Of a stretch of 64,000 nucleotides of DNA, positions 53,971 through 64,000 are shown in pieces (within the stretch, counting starts at the first letter, position 1; every line of letters begins with the position of its first letter). The position numbers were made by a program, and so were the translations under genes. The stretch comes from Symbiodinium natans (lineage: Eukaryota; Sar; Dinophyceae; Suessiales; Symbiodiniaceae): positions 1 to 64,000 of the forward strand of contig CAJNDS010002829.1 of NCBI GenBank assembly GCA_905221605.1, in the 5' to 3' direction. Below the pieces are notes generated by a model. The model searched no databases. It was not told the origin of the DNA and worked only from the letters and a program-made list of their open reading frames with translations.

Positions 53971-56900
53971 TATCATATATTATCGACGACGCCCCCCGAT
54001 GGGGGGAGGGCTGACCCGTTCGTGCAAAGTCGCGCGCCGGGGGGTGCGCCCCCCCTGTTTGCAGCGGCATTGGCGGCAGCCTTTAAAAGCATTAAAAAAT
54101 CAACTGTCCTCGAGCTTCTGCTGTCCGCCCATGGGCGCAGCCACTTAAAATGTAGATATACATACATGCGTGTATTTCTGTAATTTTACTTGCTAGACAC
54201 GAGCGCGCGCGTGCTTTTGCACACACTTTTAGAGTCGGCAAGGGTTCCCGAACTGCTCCAGAGTCTCTTGCCGGCCGCGCAAAGCCGCACGTCCTACATC
54301 GAGTCACCGAGGCCACACGGACTAGGACACAGGGCTCTTTTGAAGCCTTGGGCCAAGGCGGCCAAGGCGTAGGCCTGCTGAAAAGGGGGGGGTCCATCAG
54401 ACCTAGTACGGAATATGGCGGCCCTCGGTCTGCTCGTAAACATTTCAACATATCTCAATTCAATTCACATGTATTTAAACACGTCGCTATTGGAGCCCTA
54501 GCTCGTTGTGATATCGGAAAACAAAATGACAGTCGTCCCGGAAATCCTGTGTGCGCGCGCGGGCGCGCGGGCGCGCGCGGACACGAGCCTTCATGCCGAT
54601 TTAACACACGAAATTACACGCTCGCGGATGCAGTATGCAGAGGCCTCTCAGGCACCACTGCATCTCGTCGGTACTTTCCTGAGCGGCAAAAGCAAAGCCA
54701 GTGCGCGTGCTTCCAGACTTTCCTTCGCAGCTCCAAAACATGCAGGAGTACAGTGCCGACCAATCACAAGAGTTCGCATTCACACCACAAACAGCAACCC
54801 TCGCATATTTCCAGCAACAGACCCGGATGTCTCTGCAGCTTCAGACACATGATTTTGCTGCCAGATCTGAATCTAATCGTCGTTTGTTTGGTGCTAACCG
54901 CCGCAGTGTTCTCATGCAAGCAAGATTTTTCCTCGAGCAAAGGGGCTCCATGTATGCGGGTTATTGGGGTTTCGCCTCACAAGATGCCATCGTGTTGACG
55001 CCCCTACGCGGGACCTTACGGGGCGGTCGACACACAATACTTGATGTCAAGCTTGCATCCTTGTGCACTACGTACCAGTTTGGATATCGTAATTGTTGCC
55101 GCTTGCGATGGTGACAAGTGCAGAACCCACCATTGCAAGTCAGCTGCAGCCCAGATTCCCACATTAAAAGTTTTGGTCGTGCTGCCACTCCATCTCAGGA
55201 AGCGCTCCAACTGCAGGCAGTCATTTTCTGAAGCATGGTTTGACGAGACGAGTGACACTTCTACGGAAACCTAGGAATGTCGGACGCGTGAATCACATGA
55301 ACCAGAGCAGTCCAAACCTTGCGCGAGATGAAGGACTTTCCTCTGGCTGGCAGCCCCACCATCGCCACTATCTGAGCAGGACAGCAAGGGCATCTTTAAC
55401 CCCGGCAAACCCTTGAAGTCCGCGAGTACATGGAAGGACTGGGGGCTTTTTTCAAGCAGCTTTATTTAAAGCGTTGTCAGAGAGTATGCCAATTGAGAAT
55501 AGCTTCCCGACGTCCTTCTACAAAATATCTGATTCTTCCAAGTCGAGGCTGCAATACAACTATGGGGCTGCAATGCTGTAGAGTTCTTCGAGGCCACTTG
55601 GAGATGCCAAGACTGCCCAAGCTCTCGACCCGAGGAAATTGCCGTGATAACCCGTCTTTCGAGAGCATCAGGCCAGGTGGGCGTGCCGTGGCCCGTAGCC
55701 ATCAGCCCCACCGCAGCATGACGCCTTTCCATAGAAGTTGTATTGCGCGGCTTCTCTGGGGGTGCAGCCAGCCCGCGCGCATCGGGTGTGAGCTGCTCAC
55801 GCAGAAGCCTCAGACAATGGTCGCCGACTATCTAATGGAATCTAGCAGCCACAGTGGCATTGCTGACTTTATGAATACTCACGAGCAATCGAGTTTGAAG
55901 CTGACGATCTGATCTTATGGCGGAACCCATGTCTTGCGCCCCATTGTAGTACCTGTCCAAGCAAAGATGGCTAGCGCCAGACCCTAAACCCTAAAACCGA
56001 GACAACATGACAACAGCACCAACTCAACGACCACGATCTCGACCACAGCCACAGCCACAGCCACAGCCACAGCCACAACAACCAACGTCATCCTGGCAAC
56101 AGCCACAGGGAACTGCATTTTCCTGGGCAAACCTCAGTACCCGCCCAGGAAAAGGCTGTCTCATATCAGCGAATCTGAAACCGGAGTTTGAAACTAATTT
56201 GAAACAGTGTGAAAACCAGTATGGAACGGCACAAGGAATTAGAAACTTGTTAAACGTCGCGAATTCGCACTTTCTGCTGGAACTTGGCCATACCCAAACA
56301 GCCCTCCATCACTTGCGACAGTGTGGACTGACAACGTTGCCATGTCCTGAGAAGTAGCACAACCGCAACATCGCAAGAGCTGGAACGAAAGGGGCACGCA
56401 TCCCCGGCGCTGTCGCCTTGATGCGGCAAGGGTGACTTATCAATATCCTCCCATTTGCTACGTGCTGACTGTGGTGCAGAAGAAGCTTTGCTGACATGCA
56501 GTGTCCAGTCAGCACATTTCAAGGCTCTGTTTGTTCAGGGAACGGCTCTGTTTGTTGAGATTCTTCTGGCCTAGACGTTACATAGCCCTAATCCGTGAAT
56601 ACCCTAACCCCACAATACCCTGCAACCCTCGATGCCCTAAAACATCTAAAACTCTCACTGCCCATGCCCTAAACCGTCCTTTCCCGCGAGAGCCCGGACT
56701 ATCAATGCCCTGAAAACCTAAATGCCCTAAACTGTGAGTACGGCACGTGTAATGAACAATCTGAAAAAGAAGAGAAGAAATGGAAATAGAAAATGTAAAG
56801 ACAACGAACCTCTAACCATTCTAGTAAAGATGGAAATGGGGATAATACATTTGTAATTACCGTAATCTCCGAAAACATAACCCGTAAATGCTGTTCCCAT

Positions 56901-57478
56901 TAAGAAGAAGCATTATTTTTACGCAGAAAACCGAGTTTGAATTCTAGTAATATGAAGCATAACAAATAACTCTTCCAAGATGAAGAACTATAAACAGAAA
57001 GACAAAAAGTACACCATCAGAATGACGACAACGTTACCACCATTCATAAAATATTTGTCTGATTAAAAAGAAAAGGGAACATATGCTGTATTAATATCTG
57101 ATTTATCATGTAAACCTAAGAAGATTCCGGGAGAAATGTTTGCAATAAACTAGTAATTCCTGGAAAAACCCAATGTTTTAGAAATGTATTGTTGGTAACA
57201 TGTCTTGATATAAATACCGTATCCTCGCGCGCTTATACTAATTATGTTTGCACGTGAAACCAATAAACTAAAGAATCCTTCGCTTCGTTTACGCATTTAT
57301 TATATTCATCCCGCGCACCCGCCCGCTCTCAGCATGCCTTTACTGCTTCATCTACAGCGTCCCAGTGCAATGCCCAACCCCCGCACCCACAGCCCCCCAT
57401 CCCCCCCGCGCCATGCACGCGCGCACGCGCGCACGCACGCACACACGCGCACGCGCACGCAGAGGATTATATCTAGGG
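53971..57478. other. Gene-poor DNA with GC hairpins, GC and CCACAG microsatellites
   Basis: Two strong hairpins occur: CCCCCCGATGGGGGG at 53992-54006 and GGGGGGTGCGCCCCCC at 54039-54054. A GCGCGC run lies at 54550-54582 and (CCACAG)n at 56044-56078. At 56600-56740 TGCCCTAAA-like units recur, a degenerate relative of the telomere repeat. From 56760 to 57240 the DNA is A+T-rich. No gene can be supported. Confidence 0.4.
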
Positions 57479-57926
57479 TTTCGGCTGTCGCTTCCTGTTC
57501 TTTCTTCTCTTCGGCTTCCTGTTCATTTGTTTTCTTGTTTTTTTTTCCTTACTTGCCTTCTTCTTTGTTTTTCTTGTTTTTACTCCTCTTCTTTATATTC
57601 TTCTTATTACTCTTGTTATTCTTCTTTCTTTTATGTCATTATTATTTTTTTTCTTCTTCTTTCTTTTATTATTATTCTGCTTATTCTTCTTTATTTTCTT
57701 CTTCTTCTTCTTCTGTATGTCTTCTTTTTCTTCCTTTACCCTTTCTTCTTGTTATTGTTTTTTCTCTGATTTTCTTCTTCTTCTATTTATTATTCTTTCT
57801 TTTCTTCTACTTCTGTTTATTCTTCTTTCTCTTCTTCTTCCTTTTCTTCTTCTTTCTTTTCTTCTTCTTTCTTTTCTTCTTCTTTTTCTTCTTCTTCTTT
57901 CTCTTCTTCTTATTTTTTCCAACCCC
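57479..57926. repeat. Long polypyrimidine tract (TTC/TTTC)n, about 430 bp
   Basis: The plus strand is almost pure T and C, mostly TTCTTC and TTTCTT, with scattered single A and G. A 270-codon Phe/Leu-rich frame across it is an artefact. It is the longest strand-asymmetric tract in the window. Confidence 0.93.
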
Positions 57927-60900
57927 TAAACCCACACCCGAGTTTCAGCTTTCAGACGGCCAGGCCGGCCCGTGCCATGATATAAAAAGTGCGCTTTCCA
58001 TTTCTTGGAGCAGGAAAATGCTCTTCTCGAATGTAGCTCGTTTGCGGGATGTTTAGTGATGCTAATGGAATCGCGCTAACACATTAAATGCGAACTCATT
58101 GTTTTCATTTCCATTTGAATTTCGGTTATAAAGTTTTACTGGGTTCCTTCGTTTCGTTCACGCATTTATGGTATTCATGAGCCCTCTCTTCTATTTTGTA
58201 TGCCCGTGTGTTGAAAAGTCGTGTCGAGAATGCAATAAAGGTTTTGAAAACTGTTTGAACAACAAAGAGTAAATACAACAAACTGAAGGCCACCAAAAAC
58301 CCGTTCCACAGAAAGACGGTTTCGCCACCAACCACCGTTCCTTGAGAGTCTCCGCAAGGAATAGATGTTAAGTTGAAAGCCAGTTTTCTTGCGGAGCCAC
58401 CAAACGCCTCTTGGAATCTCTCGCAATAGATTTCTCTATAACATATATGTATGTAATTATTTGCTTATGTTTATACATATGTATATATATATATGTATGT
58501 ATGTATATATATATACATATATATTGTATGTTTTAATATGCAGGTAGACATTCGTGTGTGTCGTAGGGTGTTGAGCGCCTTGCCCATGCCGATTTCAAAG
58601 TTGAGCTAAATCATCGTGGTTCCTGCAGCACTATCACTGCCTTCTGCCTGGCCTGGCATCATTGCAGCGACCATCTCAGTCTGGTCACTGGTGGATGTGC
58701 GACGTTTTTCAGGGGCCCTCCGAAAAGCCTTCAGGAGCACGCTCAGAGCGCCTGGCATTTTTCAGCATTTTTCCTAAAATATTGTTGCAGCGCCTGATGT
58801 TTGCACTATCTAAGTATGCTCGGTGGTAGATGCGCGACCTTTTTCCGGGACCTCCCTGCAAGCCTTCAGCCCACCTGATCTCGGTGCCAGGGAACTTCTG
58901 TAGCTGGAAATGGCTGAAAACAGTTTGGAAGCTTTTTTAGTAAGTTAGACAAAAAGTAGAGTATCAGTATCAACATTACGAAGTACACCAGCGACCTATT
59001 CAATCAGTCTCACTGCAATCTGCAATGAATCTGTGCCCCGTGCCATCGCTTGGGGTGGCCATGGTCTTTCAGCAATCTGCAAGCCCCCCACATCGCAAAG
59101 AATCCACACGCAGAGGCACTTCTCACGAGAGAGGAAAACAGAATTTAAAATGGAATCAAGAACGTTTGCCTCGAGGCGCAGGCTGCTATGCCGCTAAGCC
59201 TTCTCAAGATGCCAAAAGTCGTCAGCCATCGCACGCCGCGAAAGACATCCTAATAAGCTATGGGCTATGGGGCTGTTTCATCTTTCACTTGCAGTGGTCA
59301 TGAAACTTGTTAAGCGAAGTAGTGCACTACAAATCGCTTCAAAGAATGTTTTGTTGCCGTGTGATCTGCATATATCTGCATGTGGGAGAAGCTTCACGTT
59401 GACAAAAGTTGCCAATGCCAACAGATCTGCTCAAGGTGTGCCGAAAATGCCAAATTCACTCTGGACGGGTCAGCTCGAGGCCTGTCAGTTCTTGTTGGGG
59501 CCGTCGCACGCAGGTGTATGGACAAATGCAGCGCGGTCAGAACGGCTCTTGCAGCTCCAGGTGAATCACAGCAAGGATCCAAAACGCTTCTGCTTCTAGA
59601 ATCTTCCTCCTAGACTATCTTGCTCTAGTGTCCTTTCACGGCTTGTCTGCCCTGAGCAACCTAGACCGTTCGGAAGATAGGAGTCATACCAGCTATGTAC
59701 AAAGCAGCTGCAGCTACAGATCACAACCATCATGCAGTTTCCCACAAGGGGATGATAAAATAATTTCTAAGAATCCGCATCTTTCTGGCCGATCCTAGCT
59801 GCCCGTGATGGCATCCTCAGCTCGACTCGAGGAGTTTCAAGCTCACGTATGCAACTTGAACACGGGATTCTCACGAGGAAGCCTTGTGCTTTGAAACAAA
59901 GTATGGCAACCCTTCACGCACCTCCACGTGGAGATCTGGTTCGATGTCCTTGGCGCACGTGCATATGCATCTTGTAAGGGCGACCACCGCTTTTCAACTC
60001 AACGTTGCCAAGCTGAGCTCTGCTGAGCTCAGCACCACAAACACAAAGTAAGTTCCTTCTCCGCACTCGCTTCCATGCAAATCCAACGTTCCACTGCTAG
60101 CTGCCTCGCTCTGCGTGCAACATGGAACAAAATGGTGCACAGCTGTGAAGAAGCCTCAAATTAAGTGGTCTGAGAGCACAACCAAAGCATGAGCATTGTT
60201 CATGCATATCAGCAATCACTGACTACAGTGTCCATCCGCCAATCCGGATTGGCAGCGGCCTTGAAGAACACAGGTCCGGAATAGGGTCCGTTGGGTATCC
60301 CCGATGTCACTGTGCTCTCCATCTGCGTTGACCGAACCCAATCACCTCGTCAGGTGGAACGAGAAGTGCGGCATGCTTTCCACTGTTGCCTAACTTGGGC
60401 GCATACCCTTCAGCAGCCACTTGCGAGCACACCTCGCATGCATTTCGCTGCGGAAGTTCAGGTATACCATAACCTCGGGCGGAACAACTTCGAATGTAGC
60501 AGCTTGGCTTTCTTCATTGCAGAAATATTGGGTGGAAGAAGCCGGCATTCGCACGTTCAGCCTCCACATGGCCACATCGGAAGGAGTCTCCTGAGATGGC
60601 AAATGCGCCATACGCCAAATGCCTTCACATCCGAGTTCGAGTTCTGCTGTCCACAGGACTTCCAGAGGCCATATGAGGCCATGAGCCCAAGTCCTTGTCG
60701 TCGTTGCTAGTCATCACGTACCGCATGGACGGCTTGTCAAAGCTGCCTAATGAAATAAATCGATAGCTTCGGTCCTTGGCTGTCTGAGACATTTGCCGTG
60801 CTTGAATCTTGCGACAGCAGGAAGGGTGAAGAGAGGCTCGCAATGAAATCACTTCATATAACTAACTTCTAATCGTCTTTGATTTTCGCAGGCTCGCTCG

Positions 60901-62203
60901 ATCTTGCTCGCACTAGTCATCGTATTCAACAACTTTCCCGCCCGTGATGCACGTCGGATTGAAGGGACAATTTCTGTGAGTTTGAGGTTCACTACAGCAC
61001 TGCACATGTCTTTCTTAGTCGTCATTCCACCGGACCCGACAGCCCTCACTGGCTGGAGAGTCATTGAGGATGTGAGAGTCTGGGCCCTATTCCGGATTTG
61101 GGCATCCACCGGGCTCCAAGATCCATGCCTAGTTGATCCTAGTTGCAAAGGTATGATAAAGGCTTGACGGGGTTAGGGGAGCTCGAGCACGACAACGTTC
61201 GGAGAGCGGAGACAGCGATCCCAGCTCGAAGCCCGCCACCTCCCAACCACTCCGATTAATAAAACTCGAAGGCCTGAACCCTAAATCCCTCTAAACCCGA
61301 AACCCCACCACCACACCACAGGGGAGGGGAGGGGCATGCCACGTGGGAAGGGGAGCTGGTCATATATGGACTCGAACATTCTCGAACCGTGCCATGACTG
61401 CACATCAGCTTGCCAAAGCGTTCGCAATGAGCAAGACCAAGAACGCAAGCCGCCAGAAAAAATGAGGCCGCGTCGAAATGACAACGATCTCCTCGACCGG
61501 GCACCGTGTCCAGCAGGTTGATATCACGCCCTGATAGTGCCTCTTGCAGGGACTTGCAGGGACACTCGGACAGACCCAGAAAACTTTTTCGTTTTTCAAG
61601 AGGGACGAGCGTGTTCACTGCCACTTCCGGCAGCCTCTCCTGGCCTCCACAGTCACTGCAGGGCCCAAGAGCTTGAGGAAGGTCAACTCCTGACTCCGAA
61701 AATACCCGAAAAACGAATTCCCGACAACCGAAGGGTTGGGTTTCTATCTCAAGACGTGGGTGGGGGCTAAATGAGACTCCGGAGCCCTATACCGGAACGG
61801 AATGGGTAAGAGGAGCCGGAAGAGAGAGAGGCACCGGAACGACCGCCGGGACGAAAACGCCGGCACGGAACGGAAAGGACCACCAGAGCAGAACGGCATG
61901 CAGGAACAGAATTGGCCCAGCATGCAGGCAGAAACATCTTCATTTGAGGCTTGTGCCGTTGCGCTCCCGTCTCTCTGTGGAGCAAGATAGTCGCCTCAGG
62001 CTGCCAAGAAAAATACTAGCGAGGAGCCAACTGATCCCATCATGTCCCATCCATATCTGCAATTGTTCATGAGCACACGCAATCCAAATGTGGTCGGAAG
62101 GGCCCAGCATCGCGCAATGCTCGAGCACTTTGGTTCCCAGACATATCTGAACAAGCTCAACTTCAGTGTCTGCCACGGCTCCTTACCAATTGGAACAACG
62201 ATT
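57927..62203. other. Gene-poor DNA with weak exon candidates
   Basis: There is a TATA/GTAT microsatellite at 58437-58530. Around 60390-61150 both strands read like protein: minus SYRFISLGSFDKPSMRYVM near 60750, plus IEGTISVSLRFTTALHMSF near 60960. They overlap on opposite strands, so at most one is real. No gene can be supported. Confidence 0.3.
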
Positions 62204-62605
62204 CACTCTCACACACACACACACACACCCATACACATGCACATACACACACATACACAGACACATACACATACACTTGCACATACACATACACATACAC
62301 ATGCACATGCACATGCACATGCACGTGCACATGAACAGGCACATGCACACGCACGCACACACACACACACACACCCACACCCACACCCACACCCACACCC
62401 ACACCCACACCCACACCCACACCCACACCCACACCCACCCACACGCACAGGCGCAGGCGCAGGCGCAGGCGCAGGCGCAGGCGCAGGCGCAGGCGCAGGC
62501 GCAGGCGCAGGCGCAGGCGCAGGCACAGGCACAGGCACAGGCACAGCCACGCACGCGCACGAATCCGCGCGCGCGCACGTGCACTCACACACACACACAC
62601 AAGAA
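62204..62605. repeat. Compound microsatellite: (CA)n, (ACATGC)n, (ACACCC)n, (GGCGCA)n
   Basis: CA repeats and ACATAC/ACATGC hexamers (62207-62370) pass into about 11 ACACCC units (62371-62438), then about 12 GGCGCA units (62450-62523), then GGCACA units and CACACA. The six-base period keeps many frames open on both strands; none is a gene. Confidence 0.95.
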
Positions 62606-64000
62606 GTTGCTCACAAATTGTACCTCGGAGCACACAGAAAACTTGCATGGCCGCCGCGAGTCGGATCTTCTGCACAAGAACCTTGATCGGAGTTCTCGAT
62701 TTTGCCTCTGCCTCCTGCCAAAACAAACATGGATACCAAGTAGAGTCATACATTCCTAGTACCCCCAAAAGGCCACTCAATATGTACACTCACCCCCCCC
62801 CCCCCAATATTGATAGAGCCATATATTAGACACTCACCAATCGCAGTCATATAACATCTCAGTGTACAACGGCTGTATGCCCTAGATCCTCCAGGATGAT
62901 CTCACCACCGATGCCTTCAAGAGCAGCTGCTTCTGACCCCGACGCAAGCAATTTGACTGGCCTCTGACTACAACAGACATGTTCTCCACACCCAACTCGT
63001 CCCATGTCTCCTCGATTGCAATGGGTCAACTGTATACTTGGACCCAGTACAACTGCGAAAGCCTTTCGTACTCTGTTGTCTTCTTATGCGAGGCTTTAGG
63101 GACAGGGTTGATCCGATGAACTCCATTGGGTTGCACAATGTTGCACAGATGCTTTCTGCCACTTCTCGACTTGTTTTGATCAAAGTCGGGGTGTTCAAGT
63201 AGCTCCGGCTGGCCTTGGAGCCACGGATAATTTGCTATTCGAGTCGCGTGATCGACGATGTGCCTTTATATTTTCACACAGGAAAACGTGAAAAGAAGCG
63301 AAGTCTCTTGTTGTGTCCCTTGCGGGCCAAGCTTTGTGCCTCAGGGTGGCTGTTGTCAGTTCTAGCGGTAGCGAAGGAGACGCGCTGCTCAGCCTGTGCA
63401 TCAGAGACTTTCAGCTCCAAGGCTTTCCGTGCTCCGCCGAGGCCCCAGGCCTGAGACGCTTGGGGGAAAGAACAACCCACCTCCTCAATTCCCCTCGGCT
63501 CAGACGCTCATGGTTCCCTCGCCCCCGCCCACCGTTTTGCACGACCCACACAGTTTCGGGACGGAGCAACATTATATGGACTATCTCTGCATTTCTATGG
63601 CAACAACCGCTTAAGGACCCCTATGGACCCCTCACCATGTCCTGTGAACCTTGTATGGACCCTATGGCCCACCCCATCATGGACTACATGGACCGTCTAT
63701 ACCTCTTTAAGGATCTTCGGCTGAGGTACGCTGAAAGACGCCCGCAGTACGAGCCGTGTCCAGCCATGGAAGCCCTGGGGAAGCGATCCAGTGCACCGCC
63801 TGTCTAGTACGGAGCACCAATTATGCGAAGATCAGCCGCGAGCCACTCCCCCTGGCATCTCTGCGTACTCATGCGTACTCCATTTCCTTCCTCCGTCTTG
63901 GGTCTTCTTTTCGATCATCGTAGTGGGCTCCCTGCCACTCGGCCCAGTGTCTCCTGTGCTCGGGTCGTCGTCTGGGTTGTCAGGCTTGCTTCCGCGGAAA
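62606..64000. other. Gene-poor DNA to the window end
   Basis: No gene can be supported. A C-run lies at 62791-62803. Overlapping frames at 63215-63807 on both strands lack recognisable domains. Confidence 0.35.

Noticed and set aside
55692-55702. CCGTAGCCAT, another spliced-leader-like start
   Set aside because: The match stops before TTTGGCTCAAG, so it is probably chance.
57244-58056. 270-codon Phe/Leu-rich frame resembling a membrane protein
   Set aside because: It is the translation of a polypyrimidine tract.
62042-62789. His/Thr-, Val/Cys- and Ala/Gly-rich frames of 130-214 codons
   Set aside because: They are translations of six-base microsatellites on both strands.
1-64000. tRNA, 5S rRNA, snRNA or SL RNA genes
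   Set aside because: I looked for T-loop type GTTCGANNC blocks with acceptor pairing and for leader-donor sequences; no convincing set was found, although reading by eye can miss them.

Overview
The window looks like nuclear DNA of a unicellular eukaryote, probably a protist alga. Telomere-type repeats are of the TTTAGGG class. Most of the 64 kb is gene-poor, there are many mini- and microsatellites, and the few plausible host genes are broken by introns. A dinoflagellate or a relative fits best, but TTTAGGG also occurs in green algae, chromerids and cryptophytes, so the assignment is an inference. No complete rRNA, tRNA or spliced-leader gene was recognised.

Layout. (1) Positions 1 to about 6140 are an A+T-rich, tightly packed virus-like block, the right-hand part of a Polinton/Maverick-type element (adintovirus-like). 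It holds the 3'-truncated CDS of a small Cys-rich protein (leftward), a DDE integrase, a GIY-YIG endonuclease, a small C2HC zinc-finger protein, and a leftward protein-primed family B DNA polymerase with an endonuclease VII-like insertion. All coding frames look intact. Four of the five genes share a 20-bp upstream box 24-26 nt before the ATG, and a perfect hairpin separates the two convergent gene ends. (2) 6.1-13.4 kb is subtelomere-like: a degenerate TTTAGGG/CCCTAAA inverted junction, a 23-bp tandem array, an intact intronless gene for a ubiquitin-like protein ending in a CaaX-type tetrapeptide, two copies of a C-rich/palindrome module, a 1.86-kb 31-bp satellite that is stop-free in all six frames, and long interstitial telomere tracts. 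(3) 13.0-15.9 kb is a satellite of about 136 bp with a 297-bp duplication interrupted by telomere repeats, and CA-rich DNA. (4) 15.9-64 kb is gene-poor DNA with simple repeats and local satellites. The best host-gene candidates are leftward and multi-exon: a SET-domain (LSMT/SETD type) N-terminus near 38 kb and a cytochrome P450-like N-terminal half near 47 kb.

The element genes form a working set: integrase for insertion, polymerase for protein-primed replication, two nuclease activities, and zinc fingers of one style in three proteins. Capsid, ATPase and protease genes, if present, lie beyond the left edge. Exon boundaries in the host part come from reading alone and are approximate.
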